From assembly GCA_030062745.1 (NCBI GenBank), contig CP099841.1, positions 33,224,368-33,288,367 on the forward strand: a stretch of DNA of 64,000 nucleotides, in the 5' to 3' direction. A program made the translations under genes and the position numbers. The notes below the pieces were generated by a model that had not been told where the DNA came from, searched no databases, and worked only from the letters and a program-made list of their open reading frames with translations. Shown here in pieces: positions 37,409 to 50,024 of this stretch (position 1 is its first letter; the number at the start of each line of letters is the position of its first letter). Origin of the DNA: Capitulum mitella. Lineage: Eukaryota > Arthropoda > Thecostraca > Pollicipedomorpha > Pollicipedidae.

Positions 37409-38612
37409 TTAACCTGCGCACCGGCCGTGGATCGGCGGCGATCACGCCCGACTGAGGGGAGGGGCGGTTGACCGCCCCCTCTAACTCACGAACGGTTCGT
37501 CGTACGATAAAAAAATAAGCAAAGCGTTGGAAAGCTTGTAACGAAAAGAGCTCGAAATTAGCCCCATTTTTAGCTTTAGATAATATATTAGCAATTTACG
37601 TCCTTTATATGTGTTCTCATAGCCAACTCAAGAGACCGAGAAACGGCATGAATCTCAAGGGTTGTGACTATTACGCAGAGGGAAAGGCACCAGCGCACAA
37701 GTAAAGGTCCGCAGATGCCGATACGCGTCTAATTTCTCAGATTTGTTCAATATATACGCCGAAACGTTGAGTTAAAGACACGCCAATGTTCACGCCGTTG
37801 TCGGCGGGCGCCGCAGCCGTACGCAGTAAGAAATTAACGGGAACTAATTTTAGCGTTCCTTCATTTTCGCGACAGAAGCCCATCCATGTATATTTTATTG
37901 ATTTTAGTGTTCTTGCGATGGTTTCTTATGCTTATATTTGGGAAACATTCACTGGTTAGCAATCTACACAACTGGGAGAGCTTTATTCGCGACATTTTCG
38001 AAATATGCAATTTTTCATCTTCTTGGGATTCTTGGTACTACTTATGTCTGTGCAAGCCAATTCTGCCATTTTCTACACATTTTGAGTAATTCATCACTGA
38101 TTTTGACGGTGGTACATTTTGGCTCACAACAGTTATTCTTGACCTGACCTCAGGTCAATGGCTGGAAGTCATTGATACTTTGCTCATTGACAGTAACTGG
38201 ATGTCTGCTTCACTCCACACAAAAAATGTTGCGAAAAATCACACCAATTTTCGGAAAAGGGCATGTCTTAAAAACGGGCTTGACCTTAGGTCAACGATCA
38301 AGAGAATTCCAAAAAATCCGAGAAACCTATCTGTTGTCTATCGTGATCACTAATCCCTGAAAGTCCTATTGCGATATCTTGTTTCCCGAAAAAGTTACAA
38401 GGCTCTAAACTTTTTTTGGACATAGGTCCGTTTGACCTGACCTAGGTCAGACACCTGACTTGACACGAAGTCAAAACGTCGACACAAGATGTAAAAATGA
38501 TCAAGAAAAAGTACAGGAAGTTTCGTGGTGCTGTGTTTGTTCGTTCTCTCGCAATCCTAGAAAAACCTCAGGGGGGACGGCCAACCGGCCCCCCCAGTCG
38601 GGGACGGCTTAA
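37409..38612 (+). mobile_element. TTAA-bounded non-autonomous element, family B, copy 1
   Basis: TTAA lies at both limits. Near the left end is a GGGGCGGT-TG-ACCGCCCC hairpin. Near the right end is a G-run/C-run hairpin (GGGGGGACGGCC-AA-CCGG-C-run). Several blocks match the reverse complement of 48701-49562 (GGAAAGCTTGT, GAAACGTTGAGTTAAAGACACG, TTGTTCGTTCTCTCGCAATC). The interior has TGACCTGACCT motifs at 38140-38155 and 38435-38450. No coding capacity. Confidence 0.7.
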
Positions 38613-41600
38613 ACAGTACACAGTGCAAGTTCGCGGGAACCCTCTTTGAATCTCCGTAAACAGAACTGCAGCACACAGTATCTGAGAGACAGATGCTTGA
38701 TAAAACTGCAAGCTATAACTGGGCTATCTCAGCTTACACACATAACAGCTGGAACGTTTCTCTCCAAGAAATCCCATGAGACGTCTCTGGACCAGCCGTC
38801 TGTCTGCCGAGACTGACACGCTCAGGCGCCCGGCGCGCCCTGGCGTTCGCTGGGCCGGGCCGGGGTCGCAGCCAGCCGTGCAGCGCCCCTGGACAGGTCG
38901 CGTGTCCGTGCAGCCGTCCCGCGGGCGGAGAGCGGCCGGCCAGCCGAGCGGCAGCCGCCGAGCTGCAGCCGCCGCGGGCTGCCACGCGCTCACGGCCGAC
39001 GCGCCGCGCGGCCGGCCGGCCGGCCCGGCCCGGCCCGGCCCGAACCCAGGCCGAACGGCGGTCCTGCTCGTCTGCAGACAAACCGGCCATCGGCGGCGCA
39101 CCGGCCCCTTTTCAATGGCGACGACGTCCCTCGATGCCAGCGGGTCTCGCCGCTTCGGCGCGAACCTGGCGCCGACTCTGCTCCCTTAGAAACTGGGCCA
39201 ATCGAATTACGCAGAGGCTCCCACCTACCAACGAGTGAAATTGAGAAGCGATGGGATCCTCGGGGTCCATGTAGGCGAACACTCGAATAAGTAAAAGGAG
39301 TTGTGTGGGGCAGATCGCAGTTACGGCCATGTAGTTCGAGCAGTAACTGCTGTCATAGTCGTGACCGAGCCTGTCCGATGCTGTAGCCTACAGCGAATCG
39401 TTTACCCACTACGGTCGTAGCAGTCGCCGAGCAGGTTGTGCTACGATGATTAACGGCGCCGTGACAGTGTAGTCGAATGCTGTGATTATGATAGCTCGGG
39501 CCGAATACTGTTATGATAACGTTGTGATAATTGGGAAGATCTGACCGTGTTCTGTGCCCACAGTGTGATCGCATGTCAAGTTCTCCACGGCTAAAGCGAG
39601 TGTCATGCCGACGTATAAACTGAAATGACGGACATCCTCACTTAAAATCGCCGAACGTAAACACAGCTGAACAGCTCTGGCACGCTTCTTAATCTTTCAG
39701 ATGCGCTTCGAATGTGGCCCAACACCGCGTCACCGGCACATCTTAAGCTTTTAGGCGTCCTTTAACAGTTGAGCATGGTCCAGTTTTTTAGATTTCCGTA
39801 AAATCCGTCGTCCGTCGGGTGGTTTAAGTGAGCCGTGCCATGTCAGATTCCATGTTTGACGCATAGTTAAGCTTTTTAGATTTCCGTGAGCTCCGTCGTC
39901 AGTCCGGAAACTTAATAAGCACACCAGTTTCTATGTTATACGGTTATCGTATCTGGAATTTTGGCTGGCGGTGAGTCCGCCTTTGCGTTTCAGATGTCAG
40001 CGTCACACCCACTTGTCAGATCAAGTCATGGCTGATGACAGCCGTCTGCATGCGTCGCATTGGCTGAAGCTGTCTCTAAGCTCAGTGTGGGAGACTTTTG
40101 TGTTTGTTTTGTTGGTGAACTGCAGCCGGTTAGCCATGTGCAAATGACTGGCGGTAGGCTGTGTGCTGTACTGGCGGCAGCTGTAGCCGTCGAGTGCGCT
40201 GGCCCGGGTTAAACCATGCCGAACGTTGTTTATAGTATCCCTGCTAAAGCACTATCACTGCTAAACACTCTGAAACCGTGCATCTAGCAGCCCTTAGGGT
40301 AAGTAGGGCGATGGTGCTACCAACTTGGTGGCCGCCCTCCCAGCTTTGGATAATTTGGCACTTGCTGTATGGTGCAATATGCAGCGAATTTCCCTAAACT
40401 AGCATTGGCCTAACCGACCTTAAAAACGCATCTAGGCCGATGGCCGAAGCCATTGTTTTGGTGGACGCCGGGGGGAGGGAACTTGTTTCCGATTCAAAGG
40501 TCATGGTTTCATCATCTTTTGCTGGTCGCTGTTTGTCACATCCGGCGCACACCGACGCACGACGGTGTAGTGCGCACGCCTGTGACAAAACAACAGATAA
40601 TTGTAGATTGAAAAGTCCAAAAATGTTTGAAATATGCATGACAAAAACGCATGAAAATGCACTAAAGTGTGAAAGGCAGGCGATTCCCGACATGTTCTGA
40701 TTATTTCCAGTGGCGCAAACAAAGTAGGATGTTGCCCAGGCGTGGATACCGAGTTTTGGAAAGGGACAGAAAATGTCGGAAAAAAGTGGTACGAACACAA
40801 AGATTTATGAACTCGAAGATTGCCATGTAATGAAGGAAAAATTAAAAATCCATAGGAAAAAGTTGCAAAAGGAGAGGTGCGAAGGCTTGGCCCTTTCCCC
40901 TCACCAATGCGGGGTTCCAAAGTCTTGGTTTTCTGTCATCCTGTGTCGTGGTCCCATGGAACATTATATGCTGAGATATTAAGTATGCCTTGCAAATTGA
41001 GCAACCTGGAAAGGATCAGTGCACAATATATTTCTGAGCGATAAATGATGTCAACGTATGACATGTCTTGTGTTTTAGGTAAATTGGTTATTCTGCCATC
41101 AAGAGAGAAATAAAGACTAAAAAAGAGACAGACAGCCCAGAAATCTCACAGGCATTGTATCGTTTAGTAGATGGCTAGTCATCTTCCTCGTATACGGCCT
41201 GGAAGACTGGTAATTCTCTGGGCAATCGCTCTTTCCGTACAGCGCCGGACCAAGAAATACCGGATGAGACTGGGTTAAATACCTCTTTGAGAACTGAGGT
41301 GCCGTCTGGAAATTCCGGAACAAGCATGGTAGCGCGAGACCAAAATGCAAGACACCACAGGTATTTTAAAGAGTTCTGGTTGGCTGATTACAATTAGTGT
41401 GAGTTTTACCACGTACTGCTTTAACTGCGGTCTGAAAAAGTTGGAATAAAATGCAGCGGGTGAGACAGCGACCCCTTCCATGGTTATCCAGTATTAATCT
41501 CATATTTTTGTGTTTTGGCCGCAGCGGAAAATACGATGGCAGCATGCTTTTTGGTTCAGAACTGAACGTGATGAAGCAACTAATTTGTGGATCAAAGTTC

Positions 41601-42753
41601 ATGCTAAGCCGAAGTTCTTGACAGAAGCCGTAACTTGACCTCGTCACCTGAACGTTTCCAAACAATGAACTGTTTCCGAACTGATTTTGCTCCAGGCACC
41701 GAGCTAGGTGGCGCTAGAGGTCCCTACTGCAAACCGTGGCTGCCGTTTGACCGGTTGGTCTGCTGTCCCAGACCAAACGCAGGTATCCGTTCGGGGACAC
41801 AAAACAGGGCCTACCGCACTCCGGACTCTGTTGTGCGATTCCTAGCCACGGCTGCGGCATTGTCATATATTCATGCTAAAACCCCTTTTCCGGGCACTGA
41901 GAGCATATGATTATAGGCTTTATATCCGAGATACGCTCCAGAATTAAGCTGTCAGAATGAAGGTCATTATGGAGCTTGATAAATCAGTGCAACATGGCGA
42001 CAAAAAACTTAGCCCGGGCGTGGCATGGGTTTAACTATACGGCACGCGCTGACTACTGATCCGACAGGAGCTGAATACGCCCGTTTTTAATTGAATTCTG
42101 GTCACCGCTCCTCCGTCGCAGCACGATAAGCCGAGCCCAGGTCCGTCTCCCCACAAGGAACGGACCTGGGCCTCGCGCCGACCTCGCCGGGCCGGCGCGG
42201 CAGCCGGCGAGGTCGCCTGCCGCCGTCACGCCGCCGCAGCACGGTATGGCGGGCCCGGGCCAGGACGCCGTCGCACGGTCGCCGGGTACGGCCGCTGGGC
42301 CGACAAGACGGTATCTAGAATTCATTTTTTTCGCGCAAAAATAAAGCGGCTTCAGAAACGCGACTGTTGAAAAACTACGTTCTGAAATCATACAAGAGCA
42401 TGCCACAATACACGCCTTCTGCAAGCGTTCATCAGTGTGCTGCCGATCGTGAAGTCACGCAACAGCTGAAAACAGGATACGGCTGAGCGGGAAACCGGGG
42501 CCAACAGCAGTAAATCACCGATGCTCCGTAAGTGCGCAGTTCTGAACCGCTGTATATGCTAGAAATCGACTGTTAAGACTGTATGCTACCACCTGGCTAT
42601 ACCAGCGCAAAGCACGCGTTCAAGGTAGAATATTCCCATTGAGACGACCAGTCGAAAACCAGGGGAGTGCTCCCTTCCTGACGGTTTTCCGTGACACGAG
42701 TGCTCCGAGTGCCTCGGCTCTGCTCGGCAGCGCTGCCGAGACCGTCCACTCAC
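38613..42753. other. Intergenic, GC-rich island at 38770-39110, no gene supported
   Basis: Positions 38770-39110 are extremely GC-rich, so all frames stay open for about 100 codons. Positions 42100-42310 are similar and preceded by an acceptor-like CCCAG on the minus strand, so they could be the next exon of the gene that starts at 42879, but the reading in phase 0 is short and unconvincing. Confidence 0.4.
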
Positions 42754-42879
42754 CGTGCGCAGCCACCACAGGTAGTCCTCGGTGGTCTCGAGCTCCGCCG
42801 GGCACGACTCGACCAGTCGGCTGTACGGCACCGGGACGCCCGGCTTGGCCGGCTCGGGCCGCTCGTGCGCTGCGGCCAT
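42754..42879 (-). CDS. Probable first coding exon of an unidentified gene
   Basis: An ATG at 42879 in strong context (GCGCCATGG) opens 42 codons that end exactly at a consensus donor (ACG|gtgagt) in phase 0. The peptide begins MAAAHERPEPAKPGVP and continues PYSRLVESCPAELETTEDYL, with WWLRT at the end. It sits in a GC-rich island (about 42700-43150) that would suit a promoter. I do not recognise the protein. The downstream exons, at lower coordinates, were not found. It might belong to the same minus-strand gene as 24927-28411, but nothing in the sequence shows this. Confidence 0.45.
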
Positions 42880-45723
42880 GGCGCTCACTGCGTCCCTTCT
42901 GGCGGGCGGCGGCGACCCTTCTGACCGGGCCGGGCTGGCCGGCGGCGCCCGGTCAGCCGGATGGGACAAACACCGGCGGCTCCCCTCCTGCGGCCGGGGA
43001 CGACCCGGCCGGTCCCGCCGGCCGGCCGCGCGGACAGATAAAGGCACGGTGGGGCGGTCCGATACCGCCGCGGGCGTCGGGAGGGGGGCTGGCGGCGGGA
43101 ACCCCGCCACCGCTGTCCGGACAAAGGGTTGGCGCCGGACCGGGCCTCGGCGGCGACATGGCGGGGGAGGGGGACCCGCTTTTGCAGTCCCTCATGTTCT
43201 TTGGAATATCCTCGACAAACGAAGTATGTTAATCCTCGCCCAGCGCGGCCATTTTGACACCTTTGCCCGGCGGGGAGGGGTGCTAAAACGACCCCTCCCC
43301 ACACTAACTTTTGAAGAGAGATAGAGCAACGCGGTAAAACCAATGAGTTGCTGGTCACGTAAGCTGCTCAACGACAGCCGATTTGTGGGTTTTGGGTAAA
43401 TATGTGACGTTCCAGGTCACGGTAATGACCAGGAAGCGGCAGGGTCAAAGCATAGCGAAGTTTTCTTAGCGATATGGTTTCCAGACTTATAAGAATAAAT
43501 TGATTCCGTAAGCACTGGCGTGTGGGTCGCTGTCTTAGCAACCGGATATGGATTTTGGGTCTAGGTTAATGGGCGGCCCCTCAGGTGACGTAGATGTCAT
43601 CACAGCTGAAATTTGCAATGGGAAGCATGTTCATCCAACCACACTTTTGTCGGGTCACAGGTCAAACGAGCGACGACATACGTGCCGAACTTGGTATACC
43701 GGCTTTCCTCACGCTGAGAGAGGGTCGCCTTTTTGGAGCCGTGACCTTAGTTTTTTTACCTATTTTTATTGCCTTTTTTAGTGTTCCATACCTTTATATA
43801 TTATATGCTTTAAATCTTTATGAACTGCATTTTATACCCTTGGGTGGAGTTTTTGAAACATGTCAGATGGTCCTATTTTCAGACTTATCCCCCACTTATC
43901 AGACAGACAGACTTACTTCGACAGACAGACTTACAGACAGACTTATCCCCCAAAACAAAAGAAAAATCGCCGGGCTTAGGCCACTTCGTTTTCCAATACC
44001 AGACAGTTTTATTGTTATATGACACACTAAACGTCATAATGTTGCCGTGTCGCCTGCTCATTAACATAAGCAGTGGCGGAGCCGGGTTGGAGCAAGATTA
44101 TCCGCTGTTAACGCTTTTTTCATGTACACGGTGTTTCGACGTAATTGTGCAACTGTAACGCGTTTTTTCCTATTTCCGCCGTACGTTTAGCGCCATTTGC
44201 GTTGGAGCGTTTTTTTTTAAACTGGGCCAAGCCGCTCTGATGTCTCGTATTTTCGTGCACCACAATGGTCATGTAAAAATGCTCCAAAGTTGGTAGGACC
44301 GCCGTCCTGTCTGCCTTATGTAGGGCCGAAAAAAAATTATTCATCATGTTTCCATCTCAGTTTATAGAAAGCCAAAATGTGTCCAATGACAAATTTATAC
44401 GTCAGGAGATTTTCTTCATGAAAGACTTCAAATGTACATTGTTAAAATGTACATAAAAATATTGCTGATGTTGATAAAAATGTACAGCATAAGATCATGT
44501 ACCTTAGATGGCCAGAAATGTTCTCGAAGGCATCATATGACCTTTCAAAGGTCAGGCAAACAAAGGACATAGAGGCAATACATATGGCAAAGACCATCAG
44601 TAAATTCTTGAAGGGCTATCGAAGAGATCACATAAGGTCGCATCAGCTCGAAAGATGGTATTGTTTTTTTTTTCGTGCACCACCCATCTGGCAATTTGGG
44701 TGGCAATTTGCCACCCATCTGCTGACCACTCGAAGGGCAGTTCGACACTTGGTCTATATGTTCGTTTCACCTGTCAAGGTTCACCATGCATGAACTTTAT
44801 TGGTATGCTAGAAATATCATTAAAACATTCCACGACTTTTATTACATCAACAGTAACCAAATTTCTTACCATTCAACAGAGAAACAATTTTGGCCGTGCT
44901 GATCCTGTTCTATCCGGTGCACATAGTCAACGCTGAGAGTTACAAAAAAGAATGATTTTGACCTTTGTTGCAGAATAAAACCATCCTGCATCGCATGACA
45001 TTTACCCAACCATCACTCCATCACTCCTGGTTTTCGAACGGCAAGGTGGAGACGAATAACCCTTCCGTGGACTGCGTGAGTAAAAATGCTCGATGGACAA
45101 GGTGTTAAGGACAATTTTTTCTCGTATCTCATTTTACACATGCCTTTTGCGTGCTCTAGGTATGCAATACTCCAGGTGCGTAAGTATTATTTTAGTAATT
45201 ATCGTTCTTAAAGTCTTTTCGCCAATGTCTTTGTGGTGGTGCACAGGAAATCGGGTTGATGGCAGGGTACCTATACTAACTGCATATATATCTCCTGACA
45301 GAAAATGGGGAACCTCTGATCCCATGAACATTGGTATGGATACATATGTCATATCTTCACTCTCTTCACGAACAAAAGGACAAACAGACGTTGATGAACG
45401 CCAGCGGTGCCTCGGAAATAACAATGCTGTGCTGGGTCTGCGTTCCGTCAGAGATGCGTCAGGAATCCCAGTCGAGTTCTGCTGTTCCTTTGCAGCCAGC
45501 GGGGCTTTCTTATTTCAGCAAGAAGTGCTTGCAATGGTGGCATTTTCAGACATTGCGGGACGACTGGAAAGTGGTGCCCCGTGCTTGGAACGAGACCAGT
45601 AACATGTCAGACGCCGAATAAATCACCCGCGGGAGGACTACAGCGTGTGCGGCCCTGATGACCGAGTGATATGGCGTGCACTGATGCGTTGTATGCGCCG
45701 CGTGTCTGACTTTGGCAGGACAA
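42880..45723. other. GC-rich promoter-like region, then intergenic
   Basis: Positions 42880-43200 form a CpG-rich block upstream of the 42879 start. A perfect 10-bp inverted repeat lies at 43272-43300. Positions 43899-43944 hold an AGAC repeat. The frames at 43594-44022 and 45093-45621 are open but unrecognised and were not called. Confidence 0.45.
43899..43944. repeat. (AGAC)n-type short repeat
   Basis: Imperfect CAGACAGACTTA units. Confidence 0.8.
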
Positions 45724-45902
45724 TTAACCTTCGCTCGTCGGGGGTAGAGGGGCTTTCTCTATCATCCCGCCCAGGTTTTGTAAAGAAAGCTAAAAAACGA
45801 AGAGATCTAGAAACATGAAAGTTTCAGTGACTGTTGCTAATTGCCTTCACAGTGACAAAATGTCATAATCAGGTCATGTCAGGTCTCTCACTTGTTGGAC
45901 CT

Positions 45903-47122
45903 TTAACCCTATTCCCGGCAGGGGGGGGCGGAATCCGCCCCCCTCGGGTTTTTTGCTTGCCAATTCCAGCCTTTTTAACGCAGCTTCACGAAACTTAGTG
46001 ACTTTCCCTAGCTATTCTTTCTACGTGCTGTGACAAAATTTCAAAATTCTATTTTGCTCAGGGGCGGAGCCAGGCAACGTTTTTGGGAGGCACCTCATGC
46101 CATTTTTGGCCATGTTGAGGGTAAAATGAAAATGTCTGCTAAAAACAGAGTTTTAAAGCTAGAACTTAAAATTTTATATGGATGTATAGCTTAATAGCTG
46201 GGTAATGTGCAGATGTAATTTTGTTTATCTGAGGTCATTTTACAAGGTCAAGTCAAGGTCAAAAGTCAAAATTTGTTTTTTCGGTATAATTTCGGCGCCG
46301 TCTTTTTAAATGCCAAACTCGGAATATATATGACGAGGAAGGGTGCCTTCTACTTGTGTACGAAGTTTCAGCTTGATATCAGGTCGGGTCACGGAGCTAT
46401 GACCTAAAATGTCAGTGCGCGTACCCTGTATCGCAATAGCCATAAAATGAAATTTTTGAAATAGAGTGAATTCAAATGATTGAAAACGTTTGCAGATAAT
46501 ATTAAATGCACACAAGATCATTCCAAGTGACCCCAAGGTCACTGGAGGTCATTCAAGGTCAAAGGTCACAAGTTGATCTGAGAAACGTTTGGCCATGACA
46601 GTTCCCCCTTTTTCATGTCCCTGGCACCGCCTATGCTAACATTATACAAACATTGTAATGCGATTTGTACTTCTTTAGTATAACATGACTAGCAGAAGCC
46701 AAAAAAGGGTGTTTGCCTCTTTTGTTCATTCAGTTGTTAGAAAACTAATCCTCCTATTTTTGAAACCCTGTGGACGCCCATGAATTTTCTGAAAATTTCA
46801 GATTTGCGGACCCATGGTAAAAGCCCTATCCATAATCTCTCGATTCATGCCAGTTTCATCGAAATCGGTCTATAAACAACGGAGTTATGGGAAATCCAAA
46901 AGTACCCCCCATTTTGACATTTTCCCCCCCACCGTATCCACAAATTTCTAAATTCTGAAAATTTCTTTTTATAAAAATGTAGCTCACGTCACGGCAAATC
47001 GATTGCCGTTTGTTGCGATGAAATCAGACAAGTAGTTCTCGAGATCTCAGGGGGGGGGGGGCCGAATCCGCCCCCCTGCCGGGAATCGACCATACCGTCT
47101 AGCCCTCCGGGAATAGGGTTAA
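45903..47122 (+). mobile_element. TTAA-bounded non-autonomous element, family A, copy 2
   Basis: TTAA at 45903-45906 and 47119-47122 brackets 1212 bp with ends CCCTATTCCCGG/CCGGGAATAGGG, nearly identical throughout to 28924-30140. Inside the left end is a perfect hairpin with arms GGGGGGCGGA and TCCGCCCCCC. It carries a DR1 at 46556-46568. The closeness to copy 1 suggests recent mobility. Confidence 0.85.
46556..46568 (+). promoter_or_regulatory. Perfect DR1 nuclear-receptor-type site
   Basis: Same AGGTCAAAGGTCA as in copy 1, at the matching position of the element. Confidence 0.55.
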
Positions 47123-47538
47123 GCAAGACGTATGAAAAAGTTAAAGCGTGTGCCAGTGATTGTCAAAAAGAAATATTAAACAACGGAAAGCGCTGTTTTC
47201 ATTCCCAACACGTTCTCTACAAAATTTACACTTCCAGTTTTTTGAAACATTATTTGACTTCACCTCGGGTCAGATGTACTGGGATGCTGCTTTTGGTCTC
47301 TGCCGGAAATCATGTCGTACAGGAGACTTTTTGAATAAGGAAGGGATGCAAATTGTCCGTTGTGCTTTTTGAATGATGCAACATGCTGTTTGTGAGGGTT
47401 CAGTGGCCATGGTTACACAATCGAATATACGACAAAATGGCTACGAAATGGATTTGTCATTTCCTTCTGATGAGGTATGATAGGTGTACGTACATTTCAG
47501 TTCATGATCGTGAAGGCTTTGGAATGGCATGACCTTTT

Positions 47539-47594
47539 GTGACCTGATATCATCTTATGTGACCTGATATCACCTTATTTGACCTGATTTGATG
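47539..47594. repeat. 20-bp tandem repeat GTGACCTGATATCA.CTTAT
   Basis: Two near-identical units and a third partial one. Confidence 0.85.
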
Positions 47595-48700
47595 AACTGA
47601 TACCATCTTAAAAGTCACTTGTCATTTGGGATGCCGTGGAATTTCATGAAATGTGTGAAGACAACGAAAAGAGTTACTTTCACATCTTTACTTTCAGTCG
47701 TTTCAGACAAACAAACGAGAATTCATTTAATCTAGGTCGACCTTGCATGACTGCATTGGCCGTTAGAGCTCTTGTTTTGATGACCTCAGACTGTTTTTAT
47801 GATTCAGACGTGTTTCGATGCTTCCTTTTGTTCTGTGGCACAGCGATTTTTCGAACGACACAGGCACATTTTGCCCGATGTCGTCCTTGATCTGATCTGA
47901 CCTGACCTGTACTTGACTTCCATTTTATTACAGAACAAAAACATGCCTGATTATAGCAATCAAATGGTACTGGTTTCATATTCGTGCTTTTTCAGTCACA
48001 AGATACCATTGTTGTGAGATTCTTAGTTGACCTAATATGACCTTGGATGGCTTAAATGAATCTATTCTCATAAAGGCCTTCATATCTGACCAAACATTCG
48101 TAATAGAAATTCCAGAATGTATGCCTTAGGTGTCTTCACTTGCGTGCCAGCTTCGACGCCAACGAGTGTTGTATTCCAACGTTTGTTGACCTGACATGAC
48201 GTGATCTGAAAAGTCGCAAAGTACTTTTTGACATTGAATAAACGCTTCTGATCCTTTTTGGACAGTTCAGTGCCCAGAATTAGTTAATAAGATCGTCATA
48301 TTTGTCTTTATTGCACACATATTTTAAACGCCATGACATGACATTGTTTGGCCTCTTGACCCTAAAATAACAACTTAGAGCCAATGCATATACATTTATT
48401 CCTCAAAAGATCTGACGAACTTTCGACTGATGTTACTTTCATCTTTGCAACGCTCTTAGTTCTTGAGATCATGGAGATCTCGAGGAGTTCCCCCCCCCTC
48501 CCCCGGTAAGCGAAAGGCGATTCACACATCCGGGAATGCGCGAGTTAACACTATATGTTGTTCGACCGAGAAAAAAAAAGTATTGCTTCCAGGGTTCCAG
48601 TTACCAAGCAGATGAGTAGCACAAACGCGGGAAAATCTATAAGTGTTCCTACGATCGTCAGCAGAATATAGAAATATTTGTGCGACTAATTCGCAGTAAC

Positions 48701-49562
48701 TTAAACGGCCCCGACTGGGGGGGAACGGTTGGCCAGCCCCCGAGGTTTTTCCGAGATTGCGAGAGAACGAACAAATGCAGTGCCACAAAACTTTTTGTGC
48801 CTTTTGCTGGACCATTTTTACACCTTGCACCCATTTTTTGACCTCAGGCAAGTAAGTTGTCTGACCTACGTCGGGTCAAGTGGACCTATGTCCAAAAAAG
48901 TTTAGCGCCCTGCAACTTTTTTTGCAGAACATGATATCAAAATAAAACTTTCAGGGGATGGAGATTTTGATAAATGCAACAAATCCGCTGTCTCAAATTT
49001 CGTTGAATTTACCGGTTCTAAGTTCAAATTTCGTTCTAATTTCGGGTTAAAACTGGCTGAACTGGCTCGCACAGTTGCGACTAATACCAAGAAGTTCAAA
49101 AAGTTTAAAAAATGCATGTTTTAGAAACAACAGTTCTCGTTAATTTCATATCGCCTTTGTCGGCGGCGCCCGCCTTGCAGCGTTGCGAAAATCACCGTGT
49201 CTTTAACGCAACGTTTCCGCGTACGTATTAAAGAAATCGGAGAAATTAGGCGTGTATTGGCGTCTGCAGACTTTTACCTGTCCGCTGGTTGCTTTATCTA
49301 GACTTTGTTAGTCGCAGCCCTTGAGATTCAGGGCGTTTCTCGATCTCATGCAGTCGGCTATGAGAAAACACATATAGGAAGTAAATTGCTTACATATTAT
49401 CCAAAAGTAAAAATGAGACCAGTTTCGAGCTCTACTCGTCACAAGCTTTCCAATGTCGTGCTTATTTTTAACGCACAACCAACCCTTCGTAAGTTAGAGG
49501 GGGCGGCCAACCCCCCCCAGTCGAGTGCACATGGCGGCGACCCACAGTCGACCGTGGGTTAA
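48701..49562 (-). mobile_element. TTAA-bounded non-autonomous element, family B, copy 2 (shorter)
   Basis: TTAA at 48701-48704 and 49559-49562. It is in reverse orientation to 37409-38612, and about 340 bp shorter, so one internal part is missing. G-run/C-run hairpin sequences sit near both ends. No coding capacity. Confidence 0.68.
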
Positions 49563-50024
49563 TCAAGTTTGCCAAGTTTGCCGCCAAAGCTGATCGTAAC
49601 ACCATTTCGGCAAAATACTTAATGCAATAAACTCTGCTGCTAGTCTGAAAACGTAAGACTGATGCTCGTCGAAACTATGTATGGTACGGCCATAAAAGCA
49701 TGTCCAAATATTCATTCATATGTATTTACATGCACATTGTAACCACCTGAACGTTTCCCCGCATTCGTTCATCAGCTGCAGTCAACAATTGGATGGGTGT
49801 TTACAACGCATCACACGACGATATGCGTATATCGTTTACATAAAGGAATAAATGCTTGACCGTTCAAAATCACTTTTGTTTCGCGTAACTAATGCTACGC
49901 GCAGGATGAGCACGACGTTGCCGACATGTCACGTTAAAGCACCGCCAACGGCTGCTGTGTGAGTGAACGGCGCTTCAGGATTGGCTGAGGGCGCTGCAGA
50001 AGGCCGACCTCACCCGGCGCCCGT
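49563..50024. other. Intergenic, nothing recognised
   Basis: AT-rich, with no open frame of interest and no repeat match within the window. Confidence 0.5.

Larger units (their letters stand above)
45724..48521 (+). mobile_element. Possible TTAA-type element, family D, interrupted by a family A element
   Basis: The left end TTAACCTTCGCTCGTCGGGG and right part CCCCGGTAAGCGAAAGG are imperfect inverted repeats. Removing the nested family A element leaves about 1.58 kb, near the size of the similar element at 32084-33540. The interior is rich in TGACCT motifs. The right boundary is uncertain. Confidence 0.35.

Noticed and set aside
38724..39189. Frames of 118-137 codons on both strands
   Set aside because: Extreme GC content keeps all frames open; no domain, no splice sites that single one out.
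43594..44022. 142-codon plus-strand frame with hydrophobic stretch
   Set aside because: Runs into an AGAC simple repeat and lacks any family resemblance.
45093..45621. Frames of about 96-169 codons on both strands
   Set aside because: Two strands compete, none has a recognisable domain or flanking splice signals.
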